A stretch of 64,000 nucleotides of DNA, taken from NCBI RefSeq assembly GCF_006715635.1, contig NZ_VFNP01000001.1, positions 1,798,001 through 1,862,000 of the forward strand, in the 5' to 3' direction. Positions 43,154 to 55,180 of this stretch are shown here, piece after piece. The DNA comes from Streptomyces sp. SLBN-118. Lineage in GTDB: Bacteria; Actinomycetota; Actinomycetes; Streptomycetales; Streptomycetaceae. The position numbers and the translations under genes are program-made. Position 1 is the stretch's first letter. Each line of letters begins with the position of its first letter. The notes beneath the pieces were generated by a model. That model saw nothing but the letters and a program-made list of their open reading frames with translations, searched no databases and was not told the origin of the DNA.

Positions 43154-44089
43154 CTACTTGAGCGTCGCCGACGTCAGACCCGCCTGAACCTGCCGCTGGA
43201 AGGAGAGGTAGACCACGAGCATCGGGACCATGGCGATCGTGACTCCGGCGAACAGCACGGGAAGATCCGTCGCGTATCCCTGCTGCTGCTGAAGCTGGAT
43301 CAGGCCCTGCGTGAGCAGATAGCGCTCCGGATCGGCGTTGTCCTTGGGCTGCATCAGCACCGCGGGCAGGATGTACTGATTCCACTGGCCGAGGGTGTTG
43401 AAAATCCCCACGCTGAGCAGCCCCGGCTTCGCCATCGGAAGCATCACCTGGAAGAACACCCGGGTGTGCGAGGCCCCGTCGATCACCGCCGCCTCGTGCA
43501 CGGCCGTCGGAAGCGTACGGAAGAAGGAGTGCATGAAGAACACCGTGAACGGCATCGAGTACGCGACGTAGACGAGGATCAAGCCCTGATAGGTGTTCAG
43601 CATGCCGAACCGCTGCACCATGAAGTAGAGCGGTACGAGCGCGAGGAACACGGGGAACATGGCCCCGCCGACGAAGAAGTAGTAGATGAGCCGGTTGCCC
43701 GGGAACTCGTACCGCGCCAGGACGTACGCGGCCATGGAGCCGAGGAGCATCGTCAGGGGCACCGAGAAGACCAGCACGATCACCGTGTTGGTGAAGTAGT
43801 CGCCGATGCCCTTGTCCCAGGCACGCCCGAAGACGTCCAGGGACCATTCGCTCGGCCAGCTCAGGGCGGATCCGCCGATCTGTGCGTCCGTCTTGAACGA
43901 GCTCAGTACGAGCCAGAGCAGCGGCAGCACGATCATCACGGCCCACAGGGCAAGGAAGCCGTGGGAGAAGACCTTGAGGGTGAAGCCCTCGGTGGAGGCG
44001 GCGCCGTGCCGGACGGACCGTCCTCCCGCGCGCTGCCCGGGTACCTTGCCCGACGACGTGGCGGCGGGCTCTTTGGTGGGTGTGGTCAT
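43154..44089 (-). CDS. ngcG: Chitooligosaccharide/GlcNAc ABC transporter permease NgcG
   Basis: A 311-residue MalG-type permease with six helices. The EAA loop that contacts the ATPase reads EAAVIDGASHTRVFFQVMLPMAKPG. ATG 44089 starts 14 bp after the ngcF stop. With NgcE and NgcF it makes the known Streptomyces uptake system for N-acetylglucosamine and chitobiose; the ATPase is not encoded here, and in Streptomyces the shared MsiK ATPase energises such transporters. The open frame beyond 44089 overlaps ngcF and is not used. Confidence 0.88.
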   Translation of the reverse strand: MTTPTKEPAATSSGKVPGQRAGGRSVRHGAASTEGFTLKVFSHGFLALWAVMIVLPLLWLVLSSFKTDAQIGGSALSWPSEWSLDVFGRAWDKGIGDYFTNTVIVLVFSVPLTMLLGSMAAYVLARYEFPGNRLIYYFFVGGAMFPVFLALVPLYFMVQRFGMLNTYQGLILVYVAYSMPFTVFFMHSFFRTLPTAVHEAAVIDGASHTRVFFQVMLPMAKPGLLSVGIFNTLGQWNQYILPAVLMQPKDNADPERYLLTQGLIQLQQQQGYATDLPVLFAGVTIAMVPMLVVYLSFQRQVQAGLTSATLK

Positions 44090-44103
44090 CGCTCTTCCCC
44101 TGC

Positions 44104-45033
44104 TCAGAACTCGATGCGCTCGCGGCGGGTGGCGCGCAGCGTGACGACGGACAGGATCAAGGTCAGCGCAAGCATCACGACGCCCATGGCGCAGGCGTAG
44201 CCGCTCTTGCCGAAGTAGAGGAAGTTGCGCATCAGGACGGTGGCCATGACCTCGCTGTGGTGGTCGGGACCGCCTCCGAACTGCCCCTGCGTCATCGTCG
44301 AGACGAGCACGAACAGGTCCATGACCGTGATGCCGAGATAGACCCAGGACGTCTGCACCGAATCCCACAGCAGCGGGAGGGTGACCCGGAAGAAGGTCTG
44401 GGCCCGGCCTGCCCCGTCCAGCAGCGCCGCCTCGTAAATGTCCCTGGGAATGGACTGCATGGCTGCCGAGAAGAGGACGAGATAGAAACCCACTCCGTGC
44501 CAGACGACCACGGCCATCAGGGCCCAGAGCACGAAGTTCGGCTCATTGAGCCACTCGATCGGGCTGGCGGCGTCCACAAGACCCGCCTTGACCAGGAGAC
44601 CGTTGAGCAGGCCGCCTTCGTCACTGCGGTACACGGCGCCGAAGAGCACCGCGAGGATCGCGAGGGACAGCACCTGGGGAAAGAAGTAGACGATCTTGTA
44701 GAGGCCGGACCCGTGAACGCCTTTGACGCCTCCGGCGCCACTCCGCCCGCCGGCATTCACCATGAAGGCGAAGAAGAGAGCGAGCAGGATGGTGATCACC
44801 GGAATGAACACCAGGAACAGGATGTTGTGCCAAATTGCCTTCAGGAAGACATCGTCCTCGAGCAGTGCGGTGTAGTTGTCAAGGCCGACGAATCCGAAGG
44901 TCTGCGACTGACCCTTCCAGTCGGTGAACGAGTACCCGATCGTCTGCAGATACGGCCAGATCACAAAGATCAGATACAGCGCCAAGGGTGCCAGAAGAAA
45001 CCCTGTGACGAACCGGTACTGCCCTTTTCGCAT
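44104..45033 (-). CDS. ngcF: Chitooligosaccharide/GlcNAc ABC transporter permease NgcF
   Basis: A 309-residue MalF-type permease: first helix FVTGFLLAPLALYLIFVIWPYL, long periplasmic segment, and EAA loop EAALLDGAGRAQTFFRVTLPLLWDS. It pairs with NgcG as the membrane channel. ATG 45033 is chosen as the only start that begins directly before the first helix; the much longer open frame runs through ngcE and is not coding. The gap to ngcE is 44 bp. Confidence 0.88.
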   Translation of the reverse strand: MRKGQYRFVTGFLLAPLALYLIFVIWPYLQTIGYSFTDWKGQSQTFGFVGLDNYTALLEDDVFLKAIWHNILFLVFIPVITILLALFFAFMVNAGGRSGAGGVKGVHGSGLYKIVYFFPQVLSLAILAVLFGAVYRSDEGGLLNGLLVKAGLVDAASPIEWLNEPNFVLWALMAVVVWHGVGFYLVLFSAAMQSIPRDIYEAALLDGAGRAQTFFRVTLPLLWDSVQTSWVYLGITVMDLFVLVSTMTQGQFGGGPDHHSEVMATVLMRNFLYFGKSGYACAMGVVMLALTLILSVVTLRATRRERIEF

Positions 45034-45077
45034 GGCATCCTGTCCCTGGTGTTCCGGGTGAGCGGGGGTGAGCCTGC

Positions 45078-46514
45078 TCAGTCGCGGTGGTTGTTCTTGC
45101 TGTTCGGGTCCTTTGCCGCCTTGTCGACCGCTGCCTGAGCCCGCTTCAGCCATTCCGCCGGCTGGATTCGCTTGGCCATGAGCTCGTTGGACGCGTTCTG
45201 GATGTCGGTGTCCATCTGGCTGTACCAGTTGGGGTACAGGTAGTTGAAGGTGTTGTCGCCCGCAGCCTTCACAGCGTCCACCGCCGACTTGGTGCCGGGG
45301 CGGAGCTGGACGTTCGGGTCGACGCCGTCCTTGAGGATGGTCAGCGAGTTCGCCTTCTGGGCGAAGATCGTCGACCATTCCTTGGAGAGCATGGCGCGCA
45401 GGAATTCCTGGCCCGCGGCCTTGTTCTTCGCTTTTTCCGGGACGATGAAGGGCTCGCCGGCTCCGGCCCGGATCGCCTCGAAGGGCAGCTTGCTGCCGGG
45501 CAGCAGCGGCATCGGCAGGAACTTCATGTCGAAGTCGTCCGGAGTCTGCTTGAGCTGCTCGTTCTCCAGCCAGGAACCCGAGGTGATGAACGCGGCCTTG
45601 TACTGGTTCCAGCGGGTCTGCGACTCGGTGTGCGTCAGGCCGTTGGTGCCGGGCATGAGATAGCCCTTCTCGACCACTTCGTAGACCGCTTCGACGGCCT
45701 GCTTGGCGACATTGCTGCCGACGAATGCCTTGGGGTCGAGATTGTCGATCGCCTTCATGGCGTCCAGACCACCGAGTTTGGCAATCAGGTCCATGATGGC
45801 GACGTTGATGTAGTACGGGAATTTGCCCTGGTGGGCGAGACCGCCGATGCCCGCTTCCTTGGCCGACTTGCAGACGGCGAGGAATTCGTCCCAGGTCTTG
45901 GGAGACGTCCAGCCCTTCTCCTTGAAGAGCTTGCCCGAGTACCACAGCCCCCAGACGGTGTAGACGTAGTTGAGCGAGACGATCTTGCCGCCCTGGAGTC
46001 CCTGTTCGACGGTGCCCGGGATCAGGGTGTCCCGGACCTTCTTGCTCGGGTCGTCGAGGGAGGGCGAGTCCAGGATCGGCCCCAGATCGGCGAGCTGGCC
46101 GCTCTTGAAGAGCACGTCCAGCTTGATCTGCTGGGCGCCGGAGTCGTCGATGACGTCCGGCGGGTTGCCTCCGTTGAAGCGCGGCTGCAGCTTCCCGGTG
46201 ATCTCCTGGGTGCCGAGGTGGGAGGACTTGGTCCCCCACTTCTTGTCGAAGGCGGCTTCCCATGCCTTGGCGTAGTCGTCGCCGTAGCCGCCCTTGAAGA
46301 CGACGACGTCGACCTTGCTGCCCTTGGCCACACCGAACGGGTTGTCCTTGCTGACCTTCCCCTTGGTGTTGCTGCCGTCGTCGCCGCCACCACCGGAGGC
46401 ACACGCGGCGAGGAAGCTCATCGTCGGAACGGTGATCAAACCGAGTGCGGCAGACCGCTTGATCAGATCACGACGGCCGAGGCCGTCATTCTTGTGGGCG
46501 GAGGTGGATCCCAT
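45078..46514 (-). CDS. ngcE: N-acetylglucosamine/chitobiose-binding lipoprotein NgcE
   Basis: A 478-residue solute-binding protein with a twin-arginine lipoprotein signal: GRRDLIKRSAALGLITV followed by lipobox FLAAC. It carries the NgcE-family segments VVVFKGGYGDDYAKAWEAAF, FNGGNPPDVIDDSGAQ and GLWYSGKLFKEKGWTSPKTWDEFL. It should bind GlcNAc and chitooligosaccharides released by chitinases. ATG 46514 follows GAGGA; a TTG six bases earlier is unlikely. A DasR-like site lies 245 bp upstream. Confidence 0.9.
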   Translation of the reverse strand: MGSTSAHKNDGLGRRDLIKRSAALGLITVPTMSFLAACASGGGGDDGSNTKGKVSKDNPFGVAKGSKVDVVVFKGGYGDDYAKAWEAAFDKKWGTKSSHLGTQEITGKLQPRFNGGNPPDVIDDSGAQQIKLDVLFKSGQLADLGPILDSPSLDDPSKKVRDTLIPGTVEQGLQGGKIVSLNYVYTVWGLWYSGKLFKEKGWTSPKTWDEFLAVCKSAKEAGIGGLAHQGKFPYYINVAIMDLIAKLGGLDAMKAIDNLDPKAFVGSNVAKQAVEAVYEVVEKGYLMPGTNGLTHTESQTRWNQYKAAFITSGSWLENEQLKQTPDDFDMKFLPMPLLPGSKLPFEAIRAGAGEPFIVPEKAKNKAAGQEFLRAMLSKEWSTIFAQKANSLTILKDGVDPNVQLRPGTKSAVDAVKAAGDNTFNYLYPNWYSQMDTDIQNASNELMAKRIQPAEWLKRAQAAVDKAAKDPNSKNNHRD

Positions 46515-47019
46515 GCTCAAGTCCTCGCCTTCTCCAGGACTCAGGCGGTGTACCGGTCGCCCGTCCGTCTCTCCTCAGGCGAAGGGCCCCGCCACCGCGG
46601 TCAGTTGCTGAGTTTTCCCGGGGGGAAACCCAGTGAAGCTTGAGTCGTGCACGGTTGGCAGCGGGAAATGGGCCATGCGGCGCCGGCCGATGCGCAGACG
46701 CCTGTCACCGACCCGACCCCCTGGCCCGCTGCCATGTGGAACAGCTATGCGGACGCCGACAGGTATAGTCCACTTCCGGCCGGGGGAGCAAGATCGAGAG
46801 CAAGGTTGGACGGCAGTCTTTCCCGAGTTGAGACCTCGCGGACACCTGAGTCCCGTGCGCACTCATCCGACCACAGCGCTCTGCCCGGACCGGCGGAATC
46901 CAGCCGCCACGCACCGCCAACACCCTTGACACCGTATGGCACTTGCCTCCCTACTGGAGCCTGCGCTTCGCTCCTGACAACGTTGTCCAACGCGGTTCCA
47001 GTGCAGGAAAGGCCCCGGG
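46515..47019. other. 505-bp divergent regulatory region between ngcE and the GH92 gene
   Basis: No gene is supported; open frames here run into the GH92 gene in a wrong frame. The segment contains the DasR-like element at 46759-46774 and promoter regions for both divergent units. Confidence 0.6.
46759..46774. promoter_or_regulatory. DasR-responsive element (dre)-like site
   Basis: ACAGGTATAGTCCACT matches the 16-bp dre consensus (ASTGGTCTAGACCAST) at about 13 positions, including the GGT and CCA cores. DasR is the GntR-type repressor of GlcNAc and chitin uptake genes, so this fits control of ngcEFG; it could also affect the divergent mannosidase. Confidence 0.6.
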
Positions 47020-50000
47020 ATGCAGCCCAGAACCCGACCTCGGCAGAGACAATTCCGTGCGGCAGCCCTGGTGGCTGCCGCTTCCATGTTCGCGATGACG
47101 GCCCAGTCGGTGGCCGTCGCCCTGCCCGCGCAGTCCGCCCAATCCCTCGCGGCGGAACGGGAGTTCGCCTCGTCCTTCGAAGCGGACGAGCCTCAGCCGG
47201 AATGGCGCAATACGGTAGAAATCGACCCAGCCGGAAACAAGCGGTCATCCGGCGTCGACGGTGGGTTCTCCGCCGGAATCCCGGGCAATGTCACCGACAG
47301 GGTGACAGACGTGCGCGCCGGCGCCGAGAACACCGGGGCCGGGGAGACCAAGGAGAACCTGGTCGATCTGCAGCCGGGGACCAAATGGCTGGCCTTCGAG
47401 CCCACCGCCTGGATCGAGTTCGACACGGACGCGCCGGTCAAGGTCGTCACCTATGCGATGACCTCGGCCAATGACGCAGCCGAGCGTGACCCCAGGGACT
47501 GGACCCTCAAGGGCTCGGCCGACGGCAAGGAGTGGAAGGTCCTGGACTCCCGTGAGGGCCAGAACTTCGAGAAGCGCTTCGAGACCAGAACGTACGACAT
47601 CGCGGACGGCGCGAACGCCACCGCCTATGCGCACTACCGGCTGGAGATCACCAAGAACAACGGCGCGGGCCTGACCCAGCTCGCCGATGTGCAGTTCTCC
47701 AACGGCGACACCAGCACGCCCACGCCCGACGACATGCGCAGCCAGGTCGACCGCGGGCCCAGTGGCTCACCCACCGCCAAGTCCAGTGCAGGGTTCACCG
47801 GCAAGCGGGCGCTGAAGTACGCCGGCACTCACAAGGCGGACGGCCGGGCCTACTCGTACAACAAGGTCTTCGACGTCAACACGGCCGTGGGCCGCGACAC
47901 CGAACTCTCGTACCGGATCTTCCCCTCCCTGCCGGACACGGATCTCAGCTACCCGGCCACGAATGTGTCGGTGGACCTCGCGTTCACCGACGGCACCTAT
48001 CTGAGTGAACTCCGGGCCACGGACTCGCACGGCGGTCTGCTCACCCCGCAGGGCCAGGGCGCGGCCAAGCGGCTCTACGTCAACCAGTGGAACCAGGTCT
48101 CGTCCAGGATCGGTGCGGTCGCTTCCGGCCGGACGGTCGACCGGATCCTGGTGGCGTACGACTCCCCCAAGGGCCCGGCGAAGTTCCAGGGATGGATCGA
48201 CGACATCTCGCTGAAGCCGAAGGCTCCCGAGCGGCGGCTCGCCCATCTTTCGGACTACGCGTCGACCGTCCGCGGCACCAACTCCAGCGGGTCCTTCTCC
48301 CGCGGCAACACCTTCCCCGCGACCGCCGTCCCGCACGGCTTCAACTTCTGGACCCCGGCGACCAACTCCGCGTCCAAGAGCTGGCTGTACGAGTACGCGC
48401 GCGGCAACAACGCGGACAATCTGCCGACCGTCCAGGCCTTCAGCGCCAGCCATGAGCCGAGCCCCTGGATGGGCGACCGGCAGACGTTCCAGCTGATGCC
48501 ATCGGCCGCGGCAGGCACCCCGGACACCGACCGGGCCAAGCGGGCCCTGCCCTTCCGGCACGAGAAGGAGACCGCGCGTCCGCACTACTACGGCGTCACC
48601 TTCGAGAACGGCCTCAAGGCCGAGATCGCCCCGTCCGACCACGCGGCGATGATGCGGTTCACCTATCCCGGTGACGACGCGAGCGTCATCTTCGACAACG
48701 TCACCAAGGAAGGCGGCCTGACCCTCGATCCGGCCACCAGCTCCTTCACCGGCTTCTCGGACGTCAAGAGCGGACTGTCCACCGGTGCGACGCGGCTCTT
48801 CGTCTACGGCGTCTTCGACGCGCCGGTCACCTCCTCGGGCTCCGAGGGCGTCAGCGGTCATCTCCGCTTCAGTGCGGGCGAGGACCGCACCGTCGGTCTC
48901 CGTATCGCCACGTCGCTCATCAGCGTCGACCAGGCGAAGAAGAACCTCGCCGACGAGATCCCCCAGGGCACCCGCTTCGAGCGGGTCAAGGACCGCGCGC
49001 GGGCGGCCTGGGACGACCTGCTGGGCAAGGTCGAGGTCGAGGGCGCGAACCGCGACCAGCTCACGACTCTCTACTCCAGCCTCTACCGCCTGTACCTCTA
49101 TCCGAACTCCGGCTTCGAGAACACCGGCACCACGTCCCGGCCCAGGCACCAGTACGCGAGCCCGTTCTCGCCGATGACCGGACCCGACACCCCGACCCGT
49201 ACCGGCGCGAAGATCGTCGACGGGAAGGTGTACGTCAACAACGGCTTCTGGGACACCTATCGCACGACGTGGCCCGCGTACTCCCTCCTCACCCCGGCGA
49301 AGGCGGGCGAGCTGGTCGACGGCTTCGTCCAGCAGTACAAGGAAGGCGGCTGGATCTCGCGCTGGTCCTCACCCGGCTACGCGGACCTGATGACCGGCAC
49401 CAGCTCGGACGTGGCCTTCGCCGACGCGTACGTCAAGGGCGTGGACTTCGACGCCGAGGCGGCGTACGAGGCGGCGCTCAAGAACGCGACCGTGGTACCG
49501 CCCTGGTCGGGTGTGGGCCGCAAGGGCATGGAGACCTCGCCGTTCCTCGGCTACGCCTCCACGCAGACCCATGAGGGCCTGTCCTGGTCGCTGGAGGGCT
49601 ATCTCAACGACTACGGCCTGGCGAAGATGGGCCAGGCTCTCCACAAGAAGACCAAGAAGGCCCGCTACCAGGAGGAGTCCGCGTACTTCCTCAACCGGGC
49701 CCGGAACTACGTCACCCTCTTCGACTCCAGGGCCGGCTTCTTCCAGGGCCGCGACCTCAAGGGCGACTGGCGGGTCCCCTCCGAACAGTTCGACCCGCGG
49801 GTGTGGGGCTACGACTACACCGAGACCAACGGCTGGGGCTACGCCTTCACCGCGCCCCAGGACAGCCGCGGCCTCGCCAATCTCTACGGCGGCCGCGCGG
49901 CACTCGGCGAGAAGCTCGACGCCTACTTCTCCACCCCCGAGACGGCCTCGCCGGAGTTCGTGGGCTCGTACGGCAGCGTCATCCATGAGATGACGGAGGC

Positions 50001-50856
50001 CCGTGACGTCCGGATGGGCATGTACGGCCACTCCAACCAGGTCGCCCACCACGTCACCTACATGTACAACGCCGCCTCCCAGCCCTGGAAGACCCAGGAA
50101 AAGGTGCGTGAGGTGCTCTCCCGCCTCTACACCGGCAGCGAGATCGGGCAGGGCTACCACGGCGACGAGGACAACGGCGAGCAGTCGGCCTGGTATCTCT
50201 TCTCCGCGCTCGGCTTCTACCCGCTGGTGATGGGCAGTGGCGAGTACGCGATCGGGTCGCCGTTGTTCACCAAGGCGACCGTCCATCTGGAGAACGGCCA
50301 CGATCTCGTGGTCAAGGCCCCGAGGAACAACGGGCGGAACATCTACGTGCAGAGCCTGCGGGTGAACAGCACGGCATGGAACTCCACCGCCCTTCCGCAC
50401 GAACTGATCGCGCGGGGCGGCACGCTGGAGTTCTCGATGGGTTCCAAGCCGTCCTCGTGGGGCACCGGCAAGAAGGCGGCCCCGGTCTCCATCACGCAGG
50501 ACGACAAGGCGCCCTCCCCCCGCCGCGATGCGATCACCGGGAGCGGTCCGCTCTTCGACAACGCCTCGGCGACCGAGGCCGCGTTCGAGAGGGCTGAGCT
50601 GCCGGTGGCGCCGGGGACCCGGGCGGTGCAGTACACACTCACCTCGTCGGCACGGGCCAAGGCCCCGGCCGGGTGGGTGCTGCAGGGCTCGCAGGACGGG
50701 ACGACCTGGAAGGACCTGGACAAGCGCTCAGGCCAGAGCTTCGCCTGGGACAGGCAGACCCGCGCCTTCACGGTCGGCGCCCCGGGCAGCTATGCGAAGT
50801 ACCGGCTCGTGGCGACCGGCCCGGCGACGCTGGCAGAGATCGAACTGCTTTCCTGA
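47020..50856 (+). CDS. Secreted GH92 family alpha-mannosidase with discoidin-type domains
   Basis: A 1278-residue exported enzyme. A signal peptide (~1-40) precedes an F5/8-type C (discoidin) carbohydrate-binding domain (~60-235, ending ITKNNGAGLTQLADVQFSNGD), a beta-sandwich region (~240-400), the GH92 catalytic module (~410-1110) and a second discoidin domain (~1160-1278, ending ATLAEIELLS). The GH92 catalytic signature GYHGDEDNGEQSAWYLFSALGFYP near residue 1045 carries the acid/base Glu and Asp residues, and SRWSSPGYADLMTGTSSDVAFADAY is also typical. The family removes alpha-linked mannose in a Ca-dependent reaction, often from fungal or plant N-glycans or mannans. It is divergent from ngcEFG and converges on acnA. 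Confidence 0.92.
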   Translation: MQPRTRPRQRQFRAAALVAAASMFAMTAQSVAVALPAQSAQSLAAEREFASSFEADEPQPEWRNTVEIDPAGNKRSSGVDGGFSAGIPGNVTDRVTDVRAGAENTGAGETKENLVDLQPGTKWLAFEPTAWIEFDTDAPVKVVTYAMTSANDAAERDPRDWTLKGSADGKEWKVLDSREGQNFEKRFETRTYDIADGANATAYAHYRLEITKNNGAGLTQLADVQFSNGDTSTPTPDDMRSQVDRGPSGSPTAKSSAGFTGKRALKYAGTHKADGRAYSYNKVFDVNTAVGRDTELSYRIFPSLPDTDLSYPATNVSVDLAFTDGTYLSELRATDSHGGLLTPQGQGAAKRLYVNQWNQVSSRIGAVASGRTVDRILVAYDSPKGPAKFQGWIDDISLKPKAPERRLAHLSDYASTVRGTNSSGSFSRGNTFPATAVPHGFNFWTPATNSASKSWLYEYARGNNADNLPTVQAFSASHEPSPWMGDRQTFQLMPSAAAGTPDTDRAKRALPFRHEKETARPHYYGVTFENGLKAEIAPSDHAAMMRFTYPGDDASVIFDNVTKEGGLTLDPATSSFTGFSDVKSGLSTGATRLFVYGVFDAPVTSSGSEGVSGHLRFSAGEDRTVGLRIATSLISVDQAKKNLADEIPQGTRFERVKDRARAAWDDLLGKVEVEGANRDQLTTLYSSLYRLYLYPNSGFENTGTTSRPRHQYASPFSPMTGPDTPTRTGAKIVDGKVYVNNGFWDTYRTTWPAYSLLTPAKAGELVDGFVQQYKEGGWISRWSSPGYADLMTGTSSDVAFADAYVKGVDFDAEAAYEAALKNATVVPPWSGVGRKGMETSPFLGYASTQTHEGLSWSLEGYLNDYGLAKMGQALHKKTKKARYQEESAYFLNRARNYVTLFDSRAGFFQGRDLKGDWRVPSEQFDPRVWGYDYTETNGWGYAFTAPQDSRGLANLYGGRAALGEKLDAYFSTPETASPEFVGSYGSVIHEMTEARDVRMGMYGHSNQVAHHVTYMYNAASQPWKTQEKVREVLSRLYTGSEIGQGYHGDEDNGEQSAWYLFSALGFYPLVMGSGEYAIGSPLFTKATVHLENGHDLVVKAPRNNGRNIYVQSLRVNSTAWNSTALPHELIARGGTLEFSMGSKPSSWGTGKKAAPVSITQDDKAPSPRRDAITGSGPLFDNASATEAAFERAELPVAPGTRAVQYTLTSSARAKAPAGWVLQGSQDGTTWKDLDKRSGQSFAWDRQTRAFTVGAPGSYAKYRLVATGPATLAEIELLS

Positions 50857-50860
50857 AACA

Positions 50861-50906
50861 GGCGAATGGGCCGCATCCCCGTCGCCGGGGATGCGGCCCA
50901 TTCGCC
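50861..50906. terminator. Bidirectional terminator between GH92 and acnA
   Basis: A perfect 20-bp stem (50861-50880 with 50887-50906) and 6-nt loop GTCGCC fills the 70-bp gap between the two convergent genes. Confidence 0.9.
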
Positions 50907-50926
50907 GTACTGCCTTACTGCCGCGC

Positions 50927-53674
<2,748 letters not shown>

Positions 53675-53708
53675 TCAATGCTGCCGCCACGGCTGCTCGC
53701 CGATCCGC

Positions 53709-53727
53709 TAAGGTAAGACTTAGTTAG
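53709..53727. promoter_or_regulatory. Iron-box-like (DmdR/IdeR) sequence upstream of acnA
   Basis: TAAGGTAAGACTTAGTTAG matches 12 of 19 bases of the DtxR/DmdR consensus TTAGGTTAGGCTAACCTAA. It lies 68-86 bp before the acnA start in the promoter zone, and iron control of an Fe-S enzyme would be sensible. The match is weak. Confidence 0.35.
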
Positions 53728-53769
53728 GTAACCCTTACTGGTTGGCGGCTGCGGTACGCCTTCGGCAGA

Positions 53770-53787
53770 TATCTCGATGTCGAGATA
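53770..53787. promoter_or_regulatory. Palindromic operator upstream of acnA (ATCTC-N6-GAGAT)
   Basis: TATCTCGATGTCGAGATA has perfect 8-bp arms around TG, 129 bp before the acnA start. Its outer part, ATCTC-N6-GAGAT, recurs at 58360-58375 just before the HTH-MurA gene. Confidence 0.6.
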
Positions 53788-53854
53788 ACTCTAGTACATG
53801 ACCGCTGCCCGGTCATGCCCGGACCTCACTGTCCCTTGTCATCCAATCGAGTCG

Positions 53855-53922
53855 TTTGACAGCTAACCCAGCCGTTTCGGCTTCTTTGACAGCGAACCTA
53901 GTCGTGCGGGGTGAGCGGGCTG
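53855..53922. repeat. Two copies of a diverged TTTGACAGC repeat (left flank of inserted segment)
   Basis: TTTGACAGCTAACCCAGCCGT (53855-53875) and TTTGACAGCGAACCTAGTCG (from 53885, extending to 53922 with a GAGCGGGCTG end) are related. The second matches the right-flank copy at 57836-57873 at about 29 of 37 positions. Confidence 0.5.
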
Positions 53923-54026
53923 GGGTGTGCTACGGCCGCGAGACGGCTGAGCTGCGCCACGGTCAGGGCTCGTGGCGTGGCTGGGTCGAGTAGGCACGCC
54001 ATCGGGGTGGCCCCTCCCAACACCTA

Positions 54027-55180
54027 GTGTCCTGCGCCGGTAGTTGATCGTTAGAAGTTGTGTGACTTCTGCTGCTGGTGCGTCAGTTCCTCGTCGGGGC
54101 CCGAAGCTGGAACCGTTGCTGCTGTTTGATGACGAGCGAGCGGTGTTGGAGCGGTGGACGCGGCGGGCGTCGTCGTCCCAGGCGCTGGCCCTGCGTGCGC
54201 GGATCGTGCTGGCGTGCGCGGGGCCGGAGGTACCACCGATCGTCGCGGTCGCCCGCGAGTTGCGGGTGACCGCCGACACCGTCCGCAAGTGGCGGCGCCG
54301 GTTCCTGGTGGAGCGGCTGGACGGCCTGGTCGACGAGCCGCGGCCGGGCCGGCCGCCCACCATCAGCGTTGATCAGGTGGAAGCGGTCGTGGTCACGACG
54401 TTGGAGGAAATCCCGAAGAACGCCACTCACTGGTCGCGCAAGTCGATGGCCGAGCACAGCGGCCTGTCGAGGTCCACCATCGGCCGGATCTGGCGAAAGT
54501 TCCAGCTCAAGCCGCATCTGACGGACACCTTCAAACTGTCCACGGACCCGTTGTTCGTGGAGAAGGTCTACGACGTCGTCGGCCTGTACTTCAACCCGCC
54601 CGAAGGCGCGGTGGTCCTCTCGGTGGACGAGAAGTCCCAGATCCAGGCCTTGGACCGGTCCCAGCCGGTCCTGCCGATAATGCCCGGCATGCCCGAGCGG
54701 CGCACCCACGACTACGTCCGCAACGGCCTCACCACCCTGTTCGCCGCGTTCGACGTCGCCACCGGCGAGGTCATCAGTGCCCTGCACCGCCGACACCGGG
54801 CGACGGAGTTCAAGAAGTTCCTGATCAGGATCGACAAGGAAGTGCCCGCGGACCTGCAGATCCACCTGATCTGCGACAACTACGGCACCCACAAGACCCC
54901 CGCGATCAAAACATGGCTGGCCAAACACCCACGTTTTCACATGCACTTCACCCCCACCGGCTCCTCCTGGATCAACCAAGTCGAGCGGTGGTTCGGCTTC
55001 CTGGCCGACCAGATGATCCGCCGCGGCGCACACAAGAACGTCCAGAACCTGGAAGCCGACATCCGCCGCTGGATCAAGAACTGGAACGAAGACCCCAAGC
55101 CGTTCATCTGGACCAAGACCGCCGAAGAGATCCTCGAATCCCTCGCCCACTTCTGCCGACGGATTTCAGGCGCAGGACAC
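54027..55180 (+). mobile_element. IS630-family insertion sequence, complete
   Basis: A 1154-bp element bounded by perfect terminal inverted repeats (GTGTCCTGCGCC at 54027-54038 and GGCGCAGGACAC at 55169-55180) and flanked by TA on both sides, the target dinucleotide that IS630/Tc1-mariner elements duplicate. It encodes one intact DDE transposase. The perfect ends and intact gene suggest recent insertion. It lies between acnA and the three-gene membrane operon. Confidence 0.88.

Noticed and set aside
44104..46404. A 766-codon frame spanning ngcF and most of ngcE
   Set aside because: Only the part from 45033 encodes NgcF; upstream it is the wrong frame of ngcE, whose correct frame has a clear Tat-lipoprotein signal.
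46647..47474. 275-codon frame in the ngcE-GH92 regulatory region
   Set aside because: It has no motifs and continues into the GH92 gene out of frame; the signal peptide at 47020 fixes the real gene.
53855..53922. Repeats before the IS as attL of a tRNA-integrated element
   Set aside because: No tRNA gene, integrase gene or excision functions are seen within the window, so only a general flanking-repeat interpretation is kept.
53863..54363. 166-codon minus-strand frame across the left IS630 end
   Set aside because: It spans the IS boundary and has no recognisable domain; a gene here would have to be newly created by the insertion.
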